A stretch of 64,000 nucleotides of DNA. Origin: Prevotella sp. (GTDB lineage Bacteria; Bacteroidota; Bacteroidia; Bacteroidales; Bacteroidaceae). Location of the stretch: contig JAFQQY010000015.1 in the NCBI GenBank assembly GCA_017410365.1, positions 1 through 64,000 of the forward strand. The letters are read 5' to 3'. Within the stretch, counting starts at the first letter, position 1; each line of letters begins with the position of its first letter. Position numbers and translations under genes: made by a program. Below are positions 36,743 to 45,839 of the stretch, one piece after another. The notes beneath the pieces were generated by a model. That model had not been told where the DNA came from, did not search any database, and saw nothing but the letters and a program-made list of their open reading frames with translations.

Positions 36743-36820
36743 TGGGCCGTTTAGCATACCTAAATGGGCCGTTTAGACATGCTAAGTGGCCCATTTAGAC
36801 TACATAAATGGCGCATTTAA
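36743..36820. repeat. Hairpin cluster C with TGGGCCG-type cores
   Basis: Four 7-nt GC-rich cores lie in 78 bp: TGGGCCG (36743, 36765), TGGCCCA (36787) and TGGCGCA (36809). The last three sit in A/T stems (CTAAA/TTTAG, CTAAG/TTTAG with a G.U, and TAAA/TTTA). Copies 2 and 3 form a 10-bp inverted repeat. The layout resembles cluster A but the core differs. Confidence 0.7.
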
Positions 36821-36886
36821 AATATATAATAATAAATTGTACACAATTTACGTCAAAAAACCATCCATTGTTCTAATCCTTTTTAG

Positions 36887-36894
36887 TAACTTTG
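36887..36894 (+). promoter_or_regulatory. -7 element for the second PL1 gene
   Basis: TAACTTTG matches TAnnTTTG, 34 nt before the start codon. A TTG lies 16 nt upstream, short of the usual spacing. Confidence 0.6.
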
Positions 36895-36928
36895 CAGCGG
36901 AATTAGAATAATTAAAACTATTAATAAT

Positions 36929-39151
36929 ATGAAACTAAACAAGATTTTCGGAACTCTAATGCTCTTTATGTGCTGCTCGTTAAGCGCATTTGCTGATGAG
37001 GCAAGACAGATTGCATTCCCTGGTGCAGAAGGTTTCGGCCGCTACACCTCTGGTGGTCGTGGCGGAACGGTTTACCACGTCACCACACTTGAAGACAACA
37101 ACAATGCCGGTTCACTGCGATATGCTGTAAACCAAAAAGGCAAACGTATCATCGTATTCGACGTTGGCGGAACCATTACATTGAAATCAACACTCAGCTT
37201 AAAGAATGGCGACATCACCATTGCCGGACAGACAGCTCCTGGCGATGGTATCTGTGTAACAGGCTATCCTTTCCAGATTAGTGCCAACAACGTTATCATC
37301 CGCTACATGCGTTTCCGTGTTGGCAATGAGAACGTAACTATAAATGGCGCTGACGGTTGGGACGGACTTGGTTCCCTCGACCAGAAGAATATCATTGTTG
37401 ACCACTGCTCTGTGAGCTGGAGCATCGATGAGTGCTGCTCATTCAGTGGTTGCTCAAATATCACTCTCCAATGGTCACTCGTTTCTCAGAGTCTTGTAAA
37501 TGCAGGCCATGGCAAGGGTGCCCATGGTTATGGCGGCAACTGGGGCGGCAGCGGCGCTTCTTATCACCACAACCTGCTGGCACATCATGGTTCACGTACT
37601 CCACGCCTTGGTCCTCGTCCTACTACACAGAAAGACGAGCGCATGGACATGCGCAACAACGTTATCTACAACTTTGGCGGCAACGGTTGCTATGGCGGTG
37701 AGGGTATGAAGGTTAATATCGTGAACAACTACTACCAGCCAGGTCCTGGTTCTCCATCAGGAAATAAAGCAAAACGCATTGCAGGTATCGGTATTCGCAC
37801 AAGAGAATACTGCCACGACGAGAACGGCAATCCTAATGCCTACTATCCAATGATGCACGTTTGGGGTAAGTACTATGTCAACGGCAATGCCAACTCACAA
37901 CATGCTGATGTAACCAAGGACAACTGGACATACGGTATGTACAACCAGATTGATGCCAGCGGCAACGACGGCACATATACAGCCAAGACAAAAGATACTA
38001 TCAAGCTCGACTCCCCTATTCCATTCGAGCCTGTAACTACTCACACTGTTTGGAAAACCTACAATAAGGTTCTCGACTTTGCAGGAGCATCATTAAAGCG
38101 TGACGCTCTCGATGCTATTATGGTAAGCGACACAAAAACAGGCAAAGCATCATTTACTGGTGATGGCAATGGCAAGGGATTCATCAACAGCCAAAAGGAT
38201 ATCGTTTATTCCGACGGCAGTGTAGGATTGCCAAAACTTGCCAACGGTACACCTGAGACCGATACCGATGGCGACGGTATGCCAGATGCATGGGAGACAG
38301 CAAACGGTTTGAATCCTAATGATAAAGCAGACGGCAGCATATACAGCCTCGATAAGTTTGGATATTATACAAACGTTGAAATCTACATCAACAGTATTGT
38401 TGAGAGCATCTCTAAAACTCAGAACAGTGATGCAGAGACAACTGTTGCAGATGAGTATTATCCAGAATGGAAATCTGTTGACGGAACAGTTAACAACCCT
38501 GGCAGCGTTGCTCCTAATGGTGCTATTGAACACGATACACCAAGCGAGCCATCAACACCAGCAGAGACAACCCATCTGATACTCTTCTTTCCCGACGGAG
38601 CCGAAGCTGCAAACGAGCAGTTGTTCCCTGATGGTTCAAAGATTGCCATAACAGGCAACACATCAAAGACTATCGGCGCAGGCAAGGACATCACTATCGA
38701 TGGCAAGAAATACAAGAGCATGAAAGTGTCAAACGGTGCTCAGAACACCCTTACACTTCCAGAGGGACAAGTAACCAAAAAACTTACATTCTATAGTTAT
38801 GTAAACAAGGCCGAGCAGACCGACCGCGCTGCATACTGGAAGGAAGTTGGCGGTGTTCCGTACGATGTAATCTCATCTGGCGGTGAGTTGATGTGCTTCC
38901 AGGACTTTGAGAATCCTGATGTTCGTTCATATACATTGGAAAAACCAATGAATGCTGTAACATTCACCAACACAGGTGAGCAGTTATGCTACGTTCTTTA
39001 TGTAGATGTTATGGATGCAGCAAACGGCATCGAAGGCATCAATGCTGACAAGAGCAAGAAGGGTGTAATGTACAACCTCTCTGGTCAGAAGGTCAACTCT
39101 ACCTACAAGGGCATCGTTATCATGAATGGCAAGAAGTTTATTATGAAGTAA
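36929..39151 (+). CDS. Secreted pectate lyase, PL1 family, with extra C-terminal domain
   Basis: The 740-residue protein has a signal peptide ending near LSAFADEA. The PL1 domain (about 28-400) has FPGAEGFGRYTSGGRGG, IIRYMRFRVGN, SWSIDECCSFSG, GHGKGAHGYGG and the basic site GSRTPRLGP. DTDGDGMPDAWE (about 450) is a likely calcium-binding stretch. A separate beta-rich domain follows (about 550-700, HLILFFPDGAEAANEQLF...), perhaps carbohydrate-binding. The C-terminal tail YNLSGQKVNSTYKGIVIMNG is the shared tail. It is a paralog of the other PL1 in this locus but diverged, so the two may differ in preference for methylation or chain length. Confidence 0.92.
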   Translation: MKLNKIFGTLMLFMCCSLSAFADEARQIAFPGAEGFGRYTSGGRGGTVYHVTTLEDNNNAGSLRYAVNQKGKRIIVFDVGGTITLKSTLSLKNGDITIAGQTAPGDGICVTGYPFQISANNVIIRYMRFRVGNENVTINGADGWDGLGSLDQKNIIVDHCSVSWSIDECCSFSGCSNITLQWSLVSQSLVNAGHGKGAHGYGGNWGGSGASYHHNLLAHHGSRTPRLGPRPTTQKDERMDMRNNVIYNFGGNGCYGGEGMKVNIVNNYYQPGPGSPSGNKAKRIAGIGIRTREYCHDENGNPNAYYPMMHVWGKYYVNGNANSQHADVTKDNWTYGMYNQIDASGNDGTYTAKTKDTIKLDSPIPFEPVTTHTVWKTYNKVLDFAGASLKRDALDAIMVSDTKTGKASFTGDGNGKGFINSQKDIVYSDGSVGLPKLANGTPETDTDGDGMPDAWETANGLNPNDKADGSIYSLDKFGYYTNVEIYINSIVESISKTQNSDAETTVADEYYPEWKSVDGTVNNPGSVAPNGAIEHDTPSEPSTPAETTHLILFFPDGAEAANEQLFPDGSKIAITGNTSKTIGAGKDITIDGKKYKSMKVSNGAQNTLTLPEGQVTKKLTFYSYVNKAEQTDRAAYWKEVGGVPYDVISSGGELMCFQDFENPDVRSYTLEKPMNAVTFTNTGEQLCYVLYVDVMDAANGIEGINADKSKKGVMYNLSGQKVNSTYKGIVIMNGKKFIMK

Positions 39152-39163
39152 ACAATTTCATAC

Positions 39164-39204
39164 GAGAAAGGACTGAGTCATCAAGCAAGACATAGTCCTT
39201 TCTC
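39164..39204 (+). terminator. Hairpin after the second PL1 gene
   Basis: GAGAAAGGACT and AGTCCTTTCTC form a perfect 11-bp stem with a 19-nt loop. No long T-run follows, so efficiency is uncertain. Confidence 0.65.
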
Positions 39205-39290
39205 ATATTGATACTTCTGTAAAAAGATACATGACAAGGATAATCATTATTTAATTAACTATTATATTTACAAACAAAAACTAAAAGTTT

Positions 39291-39944
39291 ATGAAAAAAA
39301 TTTTTACTATTATTGTTGCTGCTTTTATGGCAGTGAGTGTTAATGCTCAAAACCTTTACATGACAAATGAAAATGGTGAGGAATCAATTGCTGCAGGAAC
39401 AGTCTTGACAGACAATGAATTTTTCAAGGCAACAACTGTCTACACTGCTCTTGGCGGTTCTTCCAAATACGAATACAGTGGAGGTGAGTCATTTACAGGA
39501 TGGGTGCAAATGCGTGTTGATAAAGACCCAAACGCAGATGCTCCAAATGGTACAGAAAAAGCAGACTGCACACCTGTAATCATTGAAGCTAAGCAAGATA
39601 TCCTTCTTTCCGCTTATGTAAGAACAGGCAACAATAAGACTGTAAACCTTTTCGACGCAGAAACTTTTACTGCTCTTGAAAGCACAAACACATTTGTAGA
39701 GGATGGTTCGAACAATCGCTGGACATGGACTTGGCAGATAGCAGCTGGCAAGAAATACATCATGACAGAAAGAGGCGGAACCGGTCGTCTTAGCGGATTT
39801 TCTGCTGCTATTTCTTCTAGCATAGAAGGTGTTAAAGCAGAAAATAACACAAACACCGTTGTCTATAACCTCGCAGGCCAGAAGGTAAGCAAGAACTTCA
39901 AGGGTATCGTTATCATGAACGGCAAGAAGTTCATGCAGAAGTAA
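39291..39944 (+). CDS. Small secreted protein of unknown function in the pectin locus
   Basis: The 217-residue protein has a signal peptide (cleavage near VNAQN). A single beta-sandwich-like domain (about 22-175) follows, with no catalytic motif that I recognise. The last 40 residues (IEGVKAENNT, then VVYNLAGQKVSKNFKGIVIM) are nearly the same as the tail of the PL1 protein just upstream. The domain pattern (FTGWVQMRVDKD, ILLSAYVRTGNNKTVNLFD, GKKYIMTERGGTGRLSGF) resembles small carbohydrate-binding modules. A pectin-binding role is inferred from position only. It lies between terminators and is probably monocistronic. Confidence 0.75.
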   Translation: MKKIFTIIVAAFMAVSVNAQNLYMTNENGEESIAAGTVLTDNEFFKATTVYTALGGSSKYEYSGGESFTGWVQMRVDKDPNADAPNGTEKADCTPVIIEAKQDILLSAYVRTGNNKTVNLFDAETFTALESTNTFVEDGSNNRWTWTWQIAAGKKYIMTERGGTGRLSGFSAAISSSIEGVKAENNTNTVVYNLAGQKVSKNFKGIVIMNGKKFMQK

Positions 39945-39967
39945 AGAATATCTGTTTCTTATACAAT

Positions 39968-40000
39968 AATAGGGTGAATTCATAAGGATTCACCCTATTT
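39968..40000 (+). terminator. Terminator after the small secreted protein gene
   Basis: AATAGGGTGAAT and ATTCACCCTATT pair over 12 bp around an 8-nt loop, followed by a short T-run. Confidence 0.8.
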
Positions 40001-40037
40001 CATTAATTATTCCTCCATATATTAATATAAAATTGTG

Positions 40038-40045
40038 TATCTTTG
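40038..40045 (+). promoter_or_regulatory. -7 element for the first GH3 gene
   Basis: TATCTTTG matches TAnnTTTG, 48 nt before the start codon. Confidence 0.6.
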
Positions 40046-40093
40046 CATTATCGAACAATCAAGAAGATAAACTAAAATCATACAACTAAAGAC

Positions 40094-42667
40094 ATGAAGA
40101 AAAGAACTATGCTATTTTCGATTCTGATGGGATTGGCGGCTACGGTTATGGCGCAGACCCTACCCTATCAGAATCCGAGTTTGACAGCAGAGCAACGTGC
40201 TGACGACCTATTGAAACGCCTAAGACTTGAAGAGAAGGTGAAACTGATGATGAACAGCTCACCAGCCATTCCACGACTGGGCATACCGCAGTTTGAATGG
40301 TGGAACGAAGCACTCCACGGTGTCGGTCGCAACGGTTTCGTTACCGTATTCCCTATCACCATGTCTATGGCCTCATCATGGAACCACGAACTGGTGGAGG
40401 ATGTGTTCACTGCAACCAGCGACGAGGCAAGGGCAAAGAATCAGGAGGCAAAGGCAAGAGGCAGTGTAAAGAGGTATCAGGGTGTTTCGTTCTGGACACC
40501 TAATATCAATATCTTCCGTGACCCTCGCTGGGGACGCGGACAGGAGACTTACGGCGAAGACCCGTATCTTACAACCAAGATGGGACTGGCTGTTGTTCGC
40601 GGACTTGAAGGACCGAAGGGTTCTAAATACCGCAAACTGCTGGCTTGTGCAAAGCACTATGCCGTGCATAGCGGACCGGAATGGAACCGCCACTCGTTCA
40701 ATATGACTGACCTGCCGGCGCGCGACCTTTGGGAAACATACATGCCGGCATTCAAGGCATTGGTGCAGGAGGGTGACGTGGCAGAGGTGATGTGCGCCTA
40801 CCAGCGCAACGACGGTGATCCTTGTTGCGGTAACATACGCTACGAGCAGCAGATTCTGCGCGACGAGTGGGGATTCAAAGGACTCATCGTCAGCGACTGC
40901 GGTGCCATCGGCGACTTCTGGAAACCGGGCCGTCATGGTGTTTCCAAGGATGCGGCATCGGCATCTGCCCGTGCGGTATTGTCAGGAACAGACGTTGAGT
41001 GCGGCAGCAACTACCGCGACCTGCCAGAGGCTGTAAGACGCGGAGAGATAAAGGAGTCGGACATCGACGTGAGCGTTAGACGTCTGCTGATAGCTCGCTT
41101 CCTCGTAGGCGACATGACAGCCGACCATCTTGTGCCATGGACAAGAATACCGTCAAGTGTCATTGCCAGCAAGAAGCACAAGGACCTGGCATATAAGATT
41201 GCACAGCAGGGAACTGTGCTTCTGCAGAACAACGGCATTCTTCCACTGAAGAAATCGGCCGACAATATCGTGGTGATGGGAGCAAATGCCAACGACTCTG
41301 TGATGATGTGGGGCAACTACTGCGGTTTCCCAACCAAGACCGTAACGATACTTGAAGGCATCCGCAACAAGGTTGGCAACGTGAAATACGTTCCCGGTTG
41401 CGGACTCACAAGCAGTGAGACAATGATTAGCAAGTTTGCCAACTTCGTAAGTCCAGACGGCAAAAAGGGCATGCGCGCAAAGTATTGGAACAACACCAAC
41501 AAAGAGGGCGACCCAGCAACAACCGTTTACATCAGCGAACCGATGAACCTCAGCAACGGCGGTGCAACGGTATATGCACCTGGCGTAAACCTCGAGCGTT
41601 TCTCTGCACTATATGAAGGTTCATACACACCGACAAAGGACGAAACGATAACAATAAAAATCAGTTGCGACGACCGTGGCATCGTAGTACTCAACGGCGA
41701 TACCATCATCGATGTTGTCAAGAAGAGCGACAAGCTCGGCATTGGCAGTCGTGAGATAAAGATGAAGGCCGGTCAGAAGTACGACCTCCTCATCGACTAT
41801 ATGCAGAAAGATGACATGGCCACACTGCAGTTCGACTTCGGCAAGATGAGCGTACCAACCAAAGAAGACATCCTTGCACAAGTAGGCAAAGCCAACACCA
41901 TCATCTACGTGGGCGGTATCTCACCACGCCTTGAGGGCGAAGAGATGAAGGTCAACGTTGAGGGTTTCAAGGGCGGCGACCGTACCTCTATCGAACTGCC
42001 AAAGGCTCAGCGCGACATGATTGCCATGCTGAAAGAGGCAGGCAAGAAGGTTATCTTCATCAACTGCTCCGGCAGTGCCATTGCCATGGAACCAGAAACA
42101 CGCAACTGCGAAGCCATCATGCAGGCATGGTATGGAGGTGAGCGCGGCGGCGAGGCTGTGGCAGACATCCTGTTCGGCGACTACAACCCAAGCGGCAAGT
42201 TGCCTATCACATTCTATAAGAACGACAGTCAGTTGCCTGACTTCGAAGACTACAAGATGGCAGGCCGCACCTATCGCTACTTCAACGGCGAACCGCTGTT
42301 CAAGTTCGGTCATGGTCTTAGCTACACCACCTTTGAGTTCAGCAAACCGAAATACGACAACAAGAGCGGAAAGGTTTCTGTAACGGTAAAGAACGCAGGC
42401 AAGATGGACGGCGAGGAAGTGGTTCAGGTTTATCTCCGCAACACTGCCGATGCCGAAGGTCCTATCAAGACCCTCCGTGCCTACAAGCGCATAATGCTGA
42501 AAGCAGGCGAGAAGCAGACGGTAGAGATTGACTTCCCACGCAGCAGTTTCGAGTGTTGGGATGCCTCAACCAACACCATGAGAGTAATGTCGGGCACATA
42601 CGAAATTATGGTTGGCAACTCAAGCGCAAGCAGCAATTTGAAGTCAATCACAGTAAAAGTGAAATAA
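40094..42667 (+). CDS. GH3 beta-glycosidase with PA14 insert (probable beta-xylosidase)
   Basis: The 857-residue protein has a signal peptide (VMAQT). The GH3 N-terminal barrel includes FEWWNEALHGVGRNG, PRWGRGQETYGEDP and the nucleophile region LIVSDCGAIGDFW (Asp268). The second alpha/beta domain starts near 360. It is interrupted at about 455-585 by a PA14-like module (MRAKYWNNTNKEGD to MATLQFDFGK), known in other GH3 enzymes to shape the active site. A C-terminal FN3-like domain follows. WWNEALHGV and GPxWGRGQE-type motifs place it with beta-xylosidase-like GH3. In a pectin locus it could trim xylose or another beta-linked side sugar. Confidence 0.9.
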   Translation: MKKRTMLFSILMGLAATVMAQTLPYQNPSLTAEQRADDLLKRLRLEEKVKLMMNSSPAIPRLGIPQFEWWNEALHGVGRNGFVTVFPITMSMASSWNHELVEDVFTATSDEARAKNQEAKARGSVKRYQGVSFWTPNINIFRDPRWGRGQETYGEDPYLTTKMGLAVVRGLEGPKGSKYRKLLACAKHYAVHSGPEWNRHSFNMTDLPARDLWETYMPAFKALVQEGDVAEVMCAYQRNDGDPCCGNIRYEQQILRDEWGFKGLIVSDCGAIGDFWKPGRHGVSKDAASASARAVLSGTDVECGSNYRDLPEAVRRGEIKESDIDVSVRRLLIARFLVGDMTADHLVPWTRIPSSVIASKKHKDLAYKIAQQGTVLLQNNGILPLKKSADNIVVMGANANDSVMMWGNYCGFPTKTVTILEGIRNKVGNVKYVPGCGLTSSETMISKFANFVSPDGKKGMRAKYWNNTNKEGDPATTVYISEPMNLSNGGATVYAPGVNLERFSALYEGSYTPTKDETITIKISCDDRGIVVLNGDTIIDVVKKSDKLGIGSREIKMKAGQKYDLLIDYMQKDDMATLQFDFGKMSVPTKEDILAQVGKANTIIYVGGISPRLEGEEMKVNVEGFKGGDRTSIELPKAQRDMIAMLKEAGKKVIFINCSGSAIAMEPETRNCEAIMQAWYGGERGGEAVADILFGDYNPSGKLPITFYKNDSQLPDFEDYKMAGRTYRYFNGEPLFKFGHGLSYTTFEFSKPKYDNKSGKVSVTVKNAGKMDGEEVVQVYLRNTADAEGPIKTLRAYKRIMLKAGEKQTVEIDFPRSSFECWDASTNTMRVMSGTYEIMVGNSSASSNLKSITVKVK

Positions 42668-42725
42668 AACCAAGACACTGTGCACTGCTGATACAGCACA
42701 CATTTTGAAATAGTAATAAAGAAAG

Positions 42726-42766
42726 GTTCCGGAGATGTCACTTCATTTCCGGAACTTTTCTTTTTT
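42726..42766 (+). terminator. Terminator after the first GH3 gene
   Basis: GTTCCGGA and TCCGGAAC pair over 8 bp around a 14-nt loop, followed by TTTTCTTTTTT. Confidence 0.88.
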
Positions 42767-42952
42767 GTATCCATCAAGCCAAGAGGAGACTTATAATCCG
42801 CTTCACACAGCCGTTTCTCCTACGACACGGTGATGACCGTTGCCGTTGCCGAGTGGTTGATGCTTTCTGCAATAAAAAAGCATATTAACTAATACCAACC
42901 ACCCAAAACAATAAATATTCCACCTGTCATATTAATATAAGAGCTAATTTTG
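42767..42952 (+). other. Intergenic segment with GC-rich remnant and -7 element
   Basis: Bases about 42795-42895 are GC-richer than the flanks and keep a short open frame ending near 42888 without a good start. It matches nothing I recognise and may be a gene remnant. TAATTTTG at 42945-42952 is the likely -7 element of the second GH3 gene, 42 nt before its ATG. Confidence 0.45.
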
Positions 42953-42994
42953 CGGAGAGAAAATACATAATCGAAAACAATACAAATTACAATC

Positions 42995-45739
42995 ATGAAT
43001 AAAATAAAACTTTTCATCACATTGTTTGCCTGTGCTGCCATAACAGCCGCAAACGCTCAGACATATCCATACAAGGACACGTCGCTGAGTTTCCATGAGA
43101 GAGCCAAAGACCTTGTGTCACGAATGACTCTTGAGGAGAAAATAAACCAGGTTGGACATCAGACGCTGGCAATATCACGACTGGGTGTCAGTGGGTACAA
43201 CTACTGGAACGAGGCGCTTCATGGCGTTGCCCGCTCCGGCATAGCCACTTCGTTCCCGTCGTCACGCGCAATGTCAAGCACGTGGAACCTTGACCTTATA
43301 TATAAATGTGCCGAGGCTACTGCCAACGAGGCGCGCTGGTATAACAAGAACAAGGGCAAGGGACTTGTATATTGGTGCCCTACAATCAACATGAGCCGCG
43401 ACCCTCGCTGGGGAAGAGATGAGGAGAACTACGGCGAGGACCCGTTCCTCACAGGCAAGATTGCCGTTGAGTTCGTAAAGGGTATGCAGGGCAATGACCC
43501 TAAATACTATAAGACCATAGCTACTGCGAAGCACTTTGCAGCCAACAACTTTGAGGGAGGACGCCACAGCACATCATCAAACATGGACTACCGCAACCTT
43601 CGCGAATATTATCTTCCTGCCTTTGAGATGGCTGTCAAGGAAGGAAACGTACGCTCTATCATGAGTGCATACAACAGTCTGAACGGCATTCCATGCTGCG
43701 CAAGCCATGAGTTGCTTATTGACATCCTGCGCACCGAGTGGGGCTTCAACGGCTTCGTTGTGTCAGACTGTGGCGCCATTGACGACATCTGGCAGTCTAA
43801 CCGCCATGCATACGTGGCTACAGCAGAGGAGGCATCGGCAATATCTATCATAAACGGAGAGGACTTGAACTGCGGTAACACATTCCAGCAGTATTGCAAG
43901 TCGGCAATAGATAAGGGTCTTATGACCGAGACTCACCTTGACACAGCACTTGTAAGGGTGTTCGAGGCACGCTTCTCTGTAGGTGAGTTCGACTCAAACA
44001 ATCCTTTTGCGAACTCTGGCGACGGCATGCTTGAGTGTGACGACCACAGAGCTCTTGCCCTTCAGGCATCGAAGGAGGCCATCGTCCTGTTGAAGAACAG
44101 CAACTCGCTGCTTCCGCTTGACGCGTCAAAGGTGAGCAAGATTGCAGTCATCGGTCCTTACGGCAACGCCATACAGCTTGGCGGCTACTCTGGAACACCA
44201 ACATATCAGAAGACGATACTTAGCGCCGTTGCCGACGCCATGGGCTATGACATCAGCAGCAGCGGCACCGTTGAGGCGGAGCAGTTTGACTCAAAGAACG
44301 CAAAGGGCGATGTGGACAACGCCGGTATCGGAAACATACAGAACGGCGACGTCTTTATATATAATAATGTGGACTTTGGCAATGGCAAGAAGAAGCTTGA
44401 CTACAGCTATGCCGGAAGATACGGCAACCGCCAGTTTACAATACGTATAGACAATGCCACAAGCGGAAAGATTGTATATCAGGAGACACTGCCGGCAACA
44501 GCCAACAACTGGACAACATTTGTCACAAAGAGCATCGACCTCTCCGCAGAGGCACAGGCAATAACGGGCAAGCACACGGTGTATCTCATCTTCAACAAGC
44601 TCTCTACTGCCGATGACACAAACAAGTATATCATAAACGTTGACTGGTTTAAGTTCTACAACGAGGGCGACAGCAATCCTACAGCTCTCGGCAATAAGGT
44701 GATGTATGCTCAGGGATCTGACGTTGCTGGCACAAAGAACCAGGCACTCTTCGACGAGGCTGTGGCAATGGCCGCCGATGCCGACTACGTGATACTGACT
44801 CTTGGCACCGACCTTAACGTCAGTGATGAGAGCCATGACCGCAAGAATCTAAACCTGCCGGGAGCACAGCAGCAGTTGCTTGAAGCTGTTTATAAGGCTA
44901 ATCCTAATACAATAGCCGTACTTGTGACATGCTCTTCGCTCACCATCAACTGGGCACAGGAGAACATTCCTGCCATCATGTCTGCCTGGTATGACGGTCA
45001 GGAGCAGGGACAGGCCATCAGCGATGTCATCTTCGGCAAGCACAATCCTGGCGGAAAGCTCACCACCACATGGTACAACTCTGTGAGCGACCTGCCTTCC
45101 GACCTCACCAACTATGACATACGCAGAGCGAAATACACTTACATGTATCACGACAAGACACCGCTCTACCCCTTCGGCTATGGTCTTAGCTACACCACAT
45201 ATGACTACAGCAACCTGAGCATAAGCAAGAACACGCTGAACGCCGGAGAGGAGATAACAGTAAGCGCAGACATAACAAACAGCGGCAAGGTGGCTGGAGC
45301 CGAGATTGTTCAGCTATACGCACATGTAAACTCAAACCTCGACCGCCCGATAAAGCAGCTTGTAGGCTTTGTGAGAGTGGAGCTGGCACCTGGCGAGACA
45401 AAGACTGTCACCATGCCATTGAAGCACGAGCAGCTGGCATACTACAACGACAACAACCACACATTCGATGTGGAGGAAGGAACGGTTGACATCCTCGTTG
45501 GCGCAAGTTCTGCCGACATACGTCTCAAAGGACAGATAAACACAGGTGGCGCAACGGTTAAAACAACATACAAGTCAAATCCCGCAGGCATAGAGAGTGC
45601 GTTACGCAACGAAAAGATTGAGGGTGAGCGTGTATATAATATTGCCGGCCACTGCGTCGGAACAGCAGAAAATTTTGACAGTCTGCCAAAAGGATTCTAT
45701 ATCACTGGCGGCAAGAAATACATTAAGAGAATAAGATAA
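42995..45739 (+). CDS. GH3 beta-glycosidase with CBM6-like insert
   Basis: The 914-residue protein has a signal peptide (ANAQT). The GH3 barrel shows YNYWNEALHGVARSG, PRWGRDEENYGEDPF and VVSDCGAIDDIW (nucleophile Asp258). The second domain is split at about 423-560 by a CBM6-like beta-sandwich (TVEAEQFDS, then FVTKSIDLSAEAQAITGKH and NVDWFKFYN). FN3-like residues about 740-850 follow, then a C-terminal tail (VYNIAGHCVGT to ITGGKKYIKR) of the shared type. Layout and motifs fit beta-xylosidase/arabinosidase-like GH3. It converges on the regulator gene. Confidence 0.9.
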   Translation: MNKIKLFITLFACAAITAANAQTYPYKDTSLSFHERAKDLVSRMTLEEKINQVGHQTLAISRLGVSGYNYWNEALHGVARSGIATSFPSSRAMSSTWNLDLIYKCAEATANEARWYNKNKGKGLVYWCPTINMSRDPRWGRDEENYGEDPFLTGKIAVEFVKGMQGNDPKYYKTIATAKHFAANNFEGGRHSTSSNMDYRNLREYYLPAFEMAVKEGNVRSIMSAYNSLNGIPCCASHELLIDILRTEWGFNGFVVSDCGAIDDIWQSNRHAYVATAEEASAISIINGEDLNCGNTFQQYCKSAIDKGLMTETHLDTALVRVFEARFSVGEFDSNNPFANSGDGMLECDDHRALALQASKEAIVLLKNSNSLLPLDASKVSKIAVIGPYGNAIQLGGYSGTPTYQKTILSAVADAMGYDISSSGTVEAEQFDSKNAKGDVDNAGIGNIQNGDVFIYNNVDFGNGKKKLDYSYAGRYGNRQFTIRIDNATSGKIVYQETLPATANNWTTFVTKSIDLSAEAQAITGKHTVYLIFNKLSTADDTNKYIINVDWFKFYNEGDSNPTALGNKVMYAQGSDVAGTKNQALFDEAVAMAADADYVILTLGTDLNVSDESHDRKNLNLPGAQQQLLEAVYKANPNTIAVLVTCSSLTINWAQENIPAIMSAWYDGQEQGQAISDVIFGKHNPGGKLTTTWYNSVSDLPSDLTNYDIRRAKYTYMYHDKTPLYPFGYGLSYTTYDYSNLSISKNTLNAGEEITVSADITNSGKVAGAEIVQLYAHVNSNLDRPIKQLVGFVRVELAPGETKTVTMPLKHEQLAYYNDNNHTFDVEEGTVDILVGASSADIRLKGQINTGGATVKTTYKSNPAGIESALRNEKIEGERVYNIAGHCVGTAENFDSLPKGFYITGGKKYIKRIR

Positions 45740-45770
45740 TTTTTAGGTTATAGTTTTTTCAAAAGAGAAA

Positions 45771-45803
45771 GTGTCTTGTACTGATATTATCAGTATAAGA
45801 CAC
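45771..45803. terminator. Long hairpin between convergent GH3 and regulator genes
   Basis: GTGTCTTGTACTGATA and TATCAGTATAAGACAC are complementary over 16 bp with one G.U. It lies midway between the converging genes, so it probably stops transcription from both sides, although T-runs are weak. Confidence 0.7.
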
Positions 45804-45839
45804 CTGCTCTACTAATCATTACACTCCACACAATTCTTC

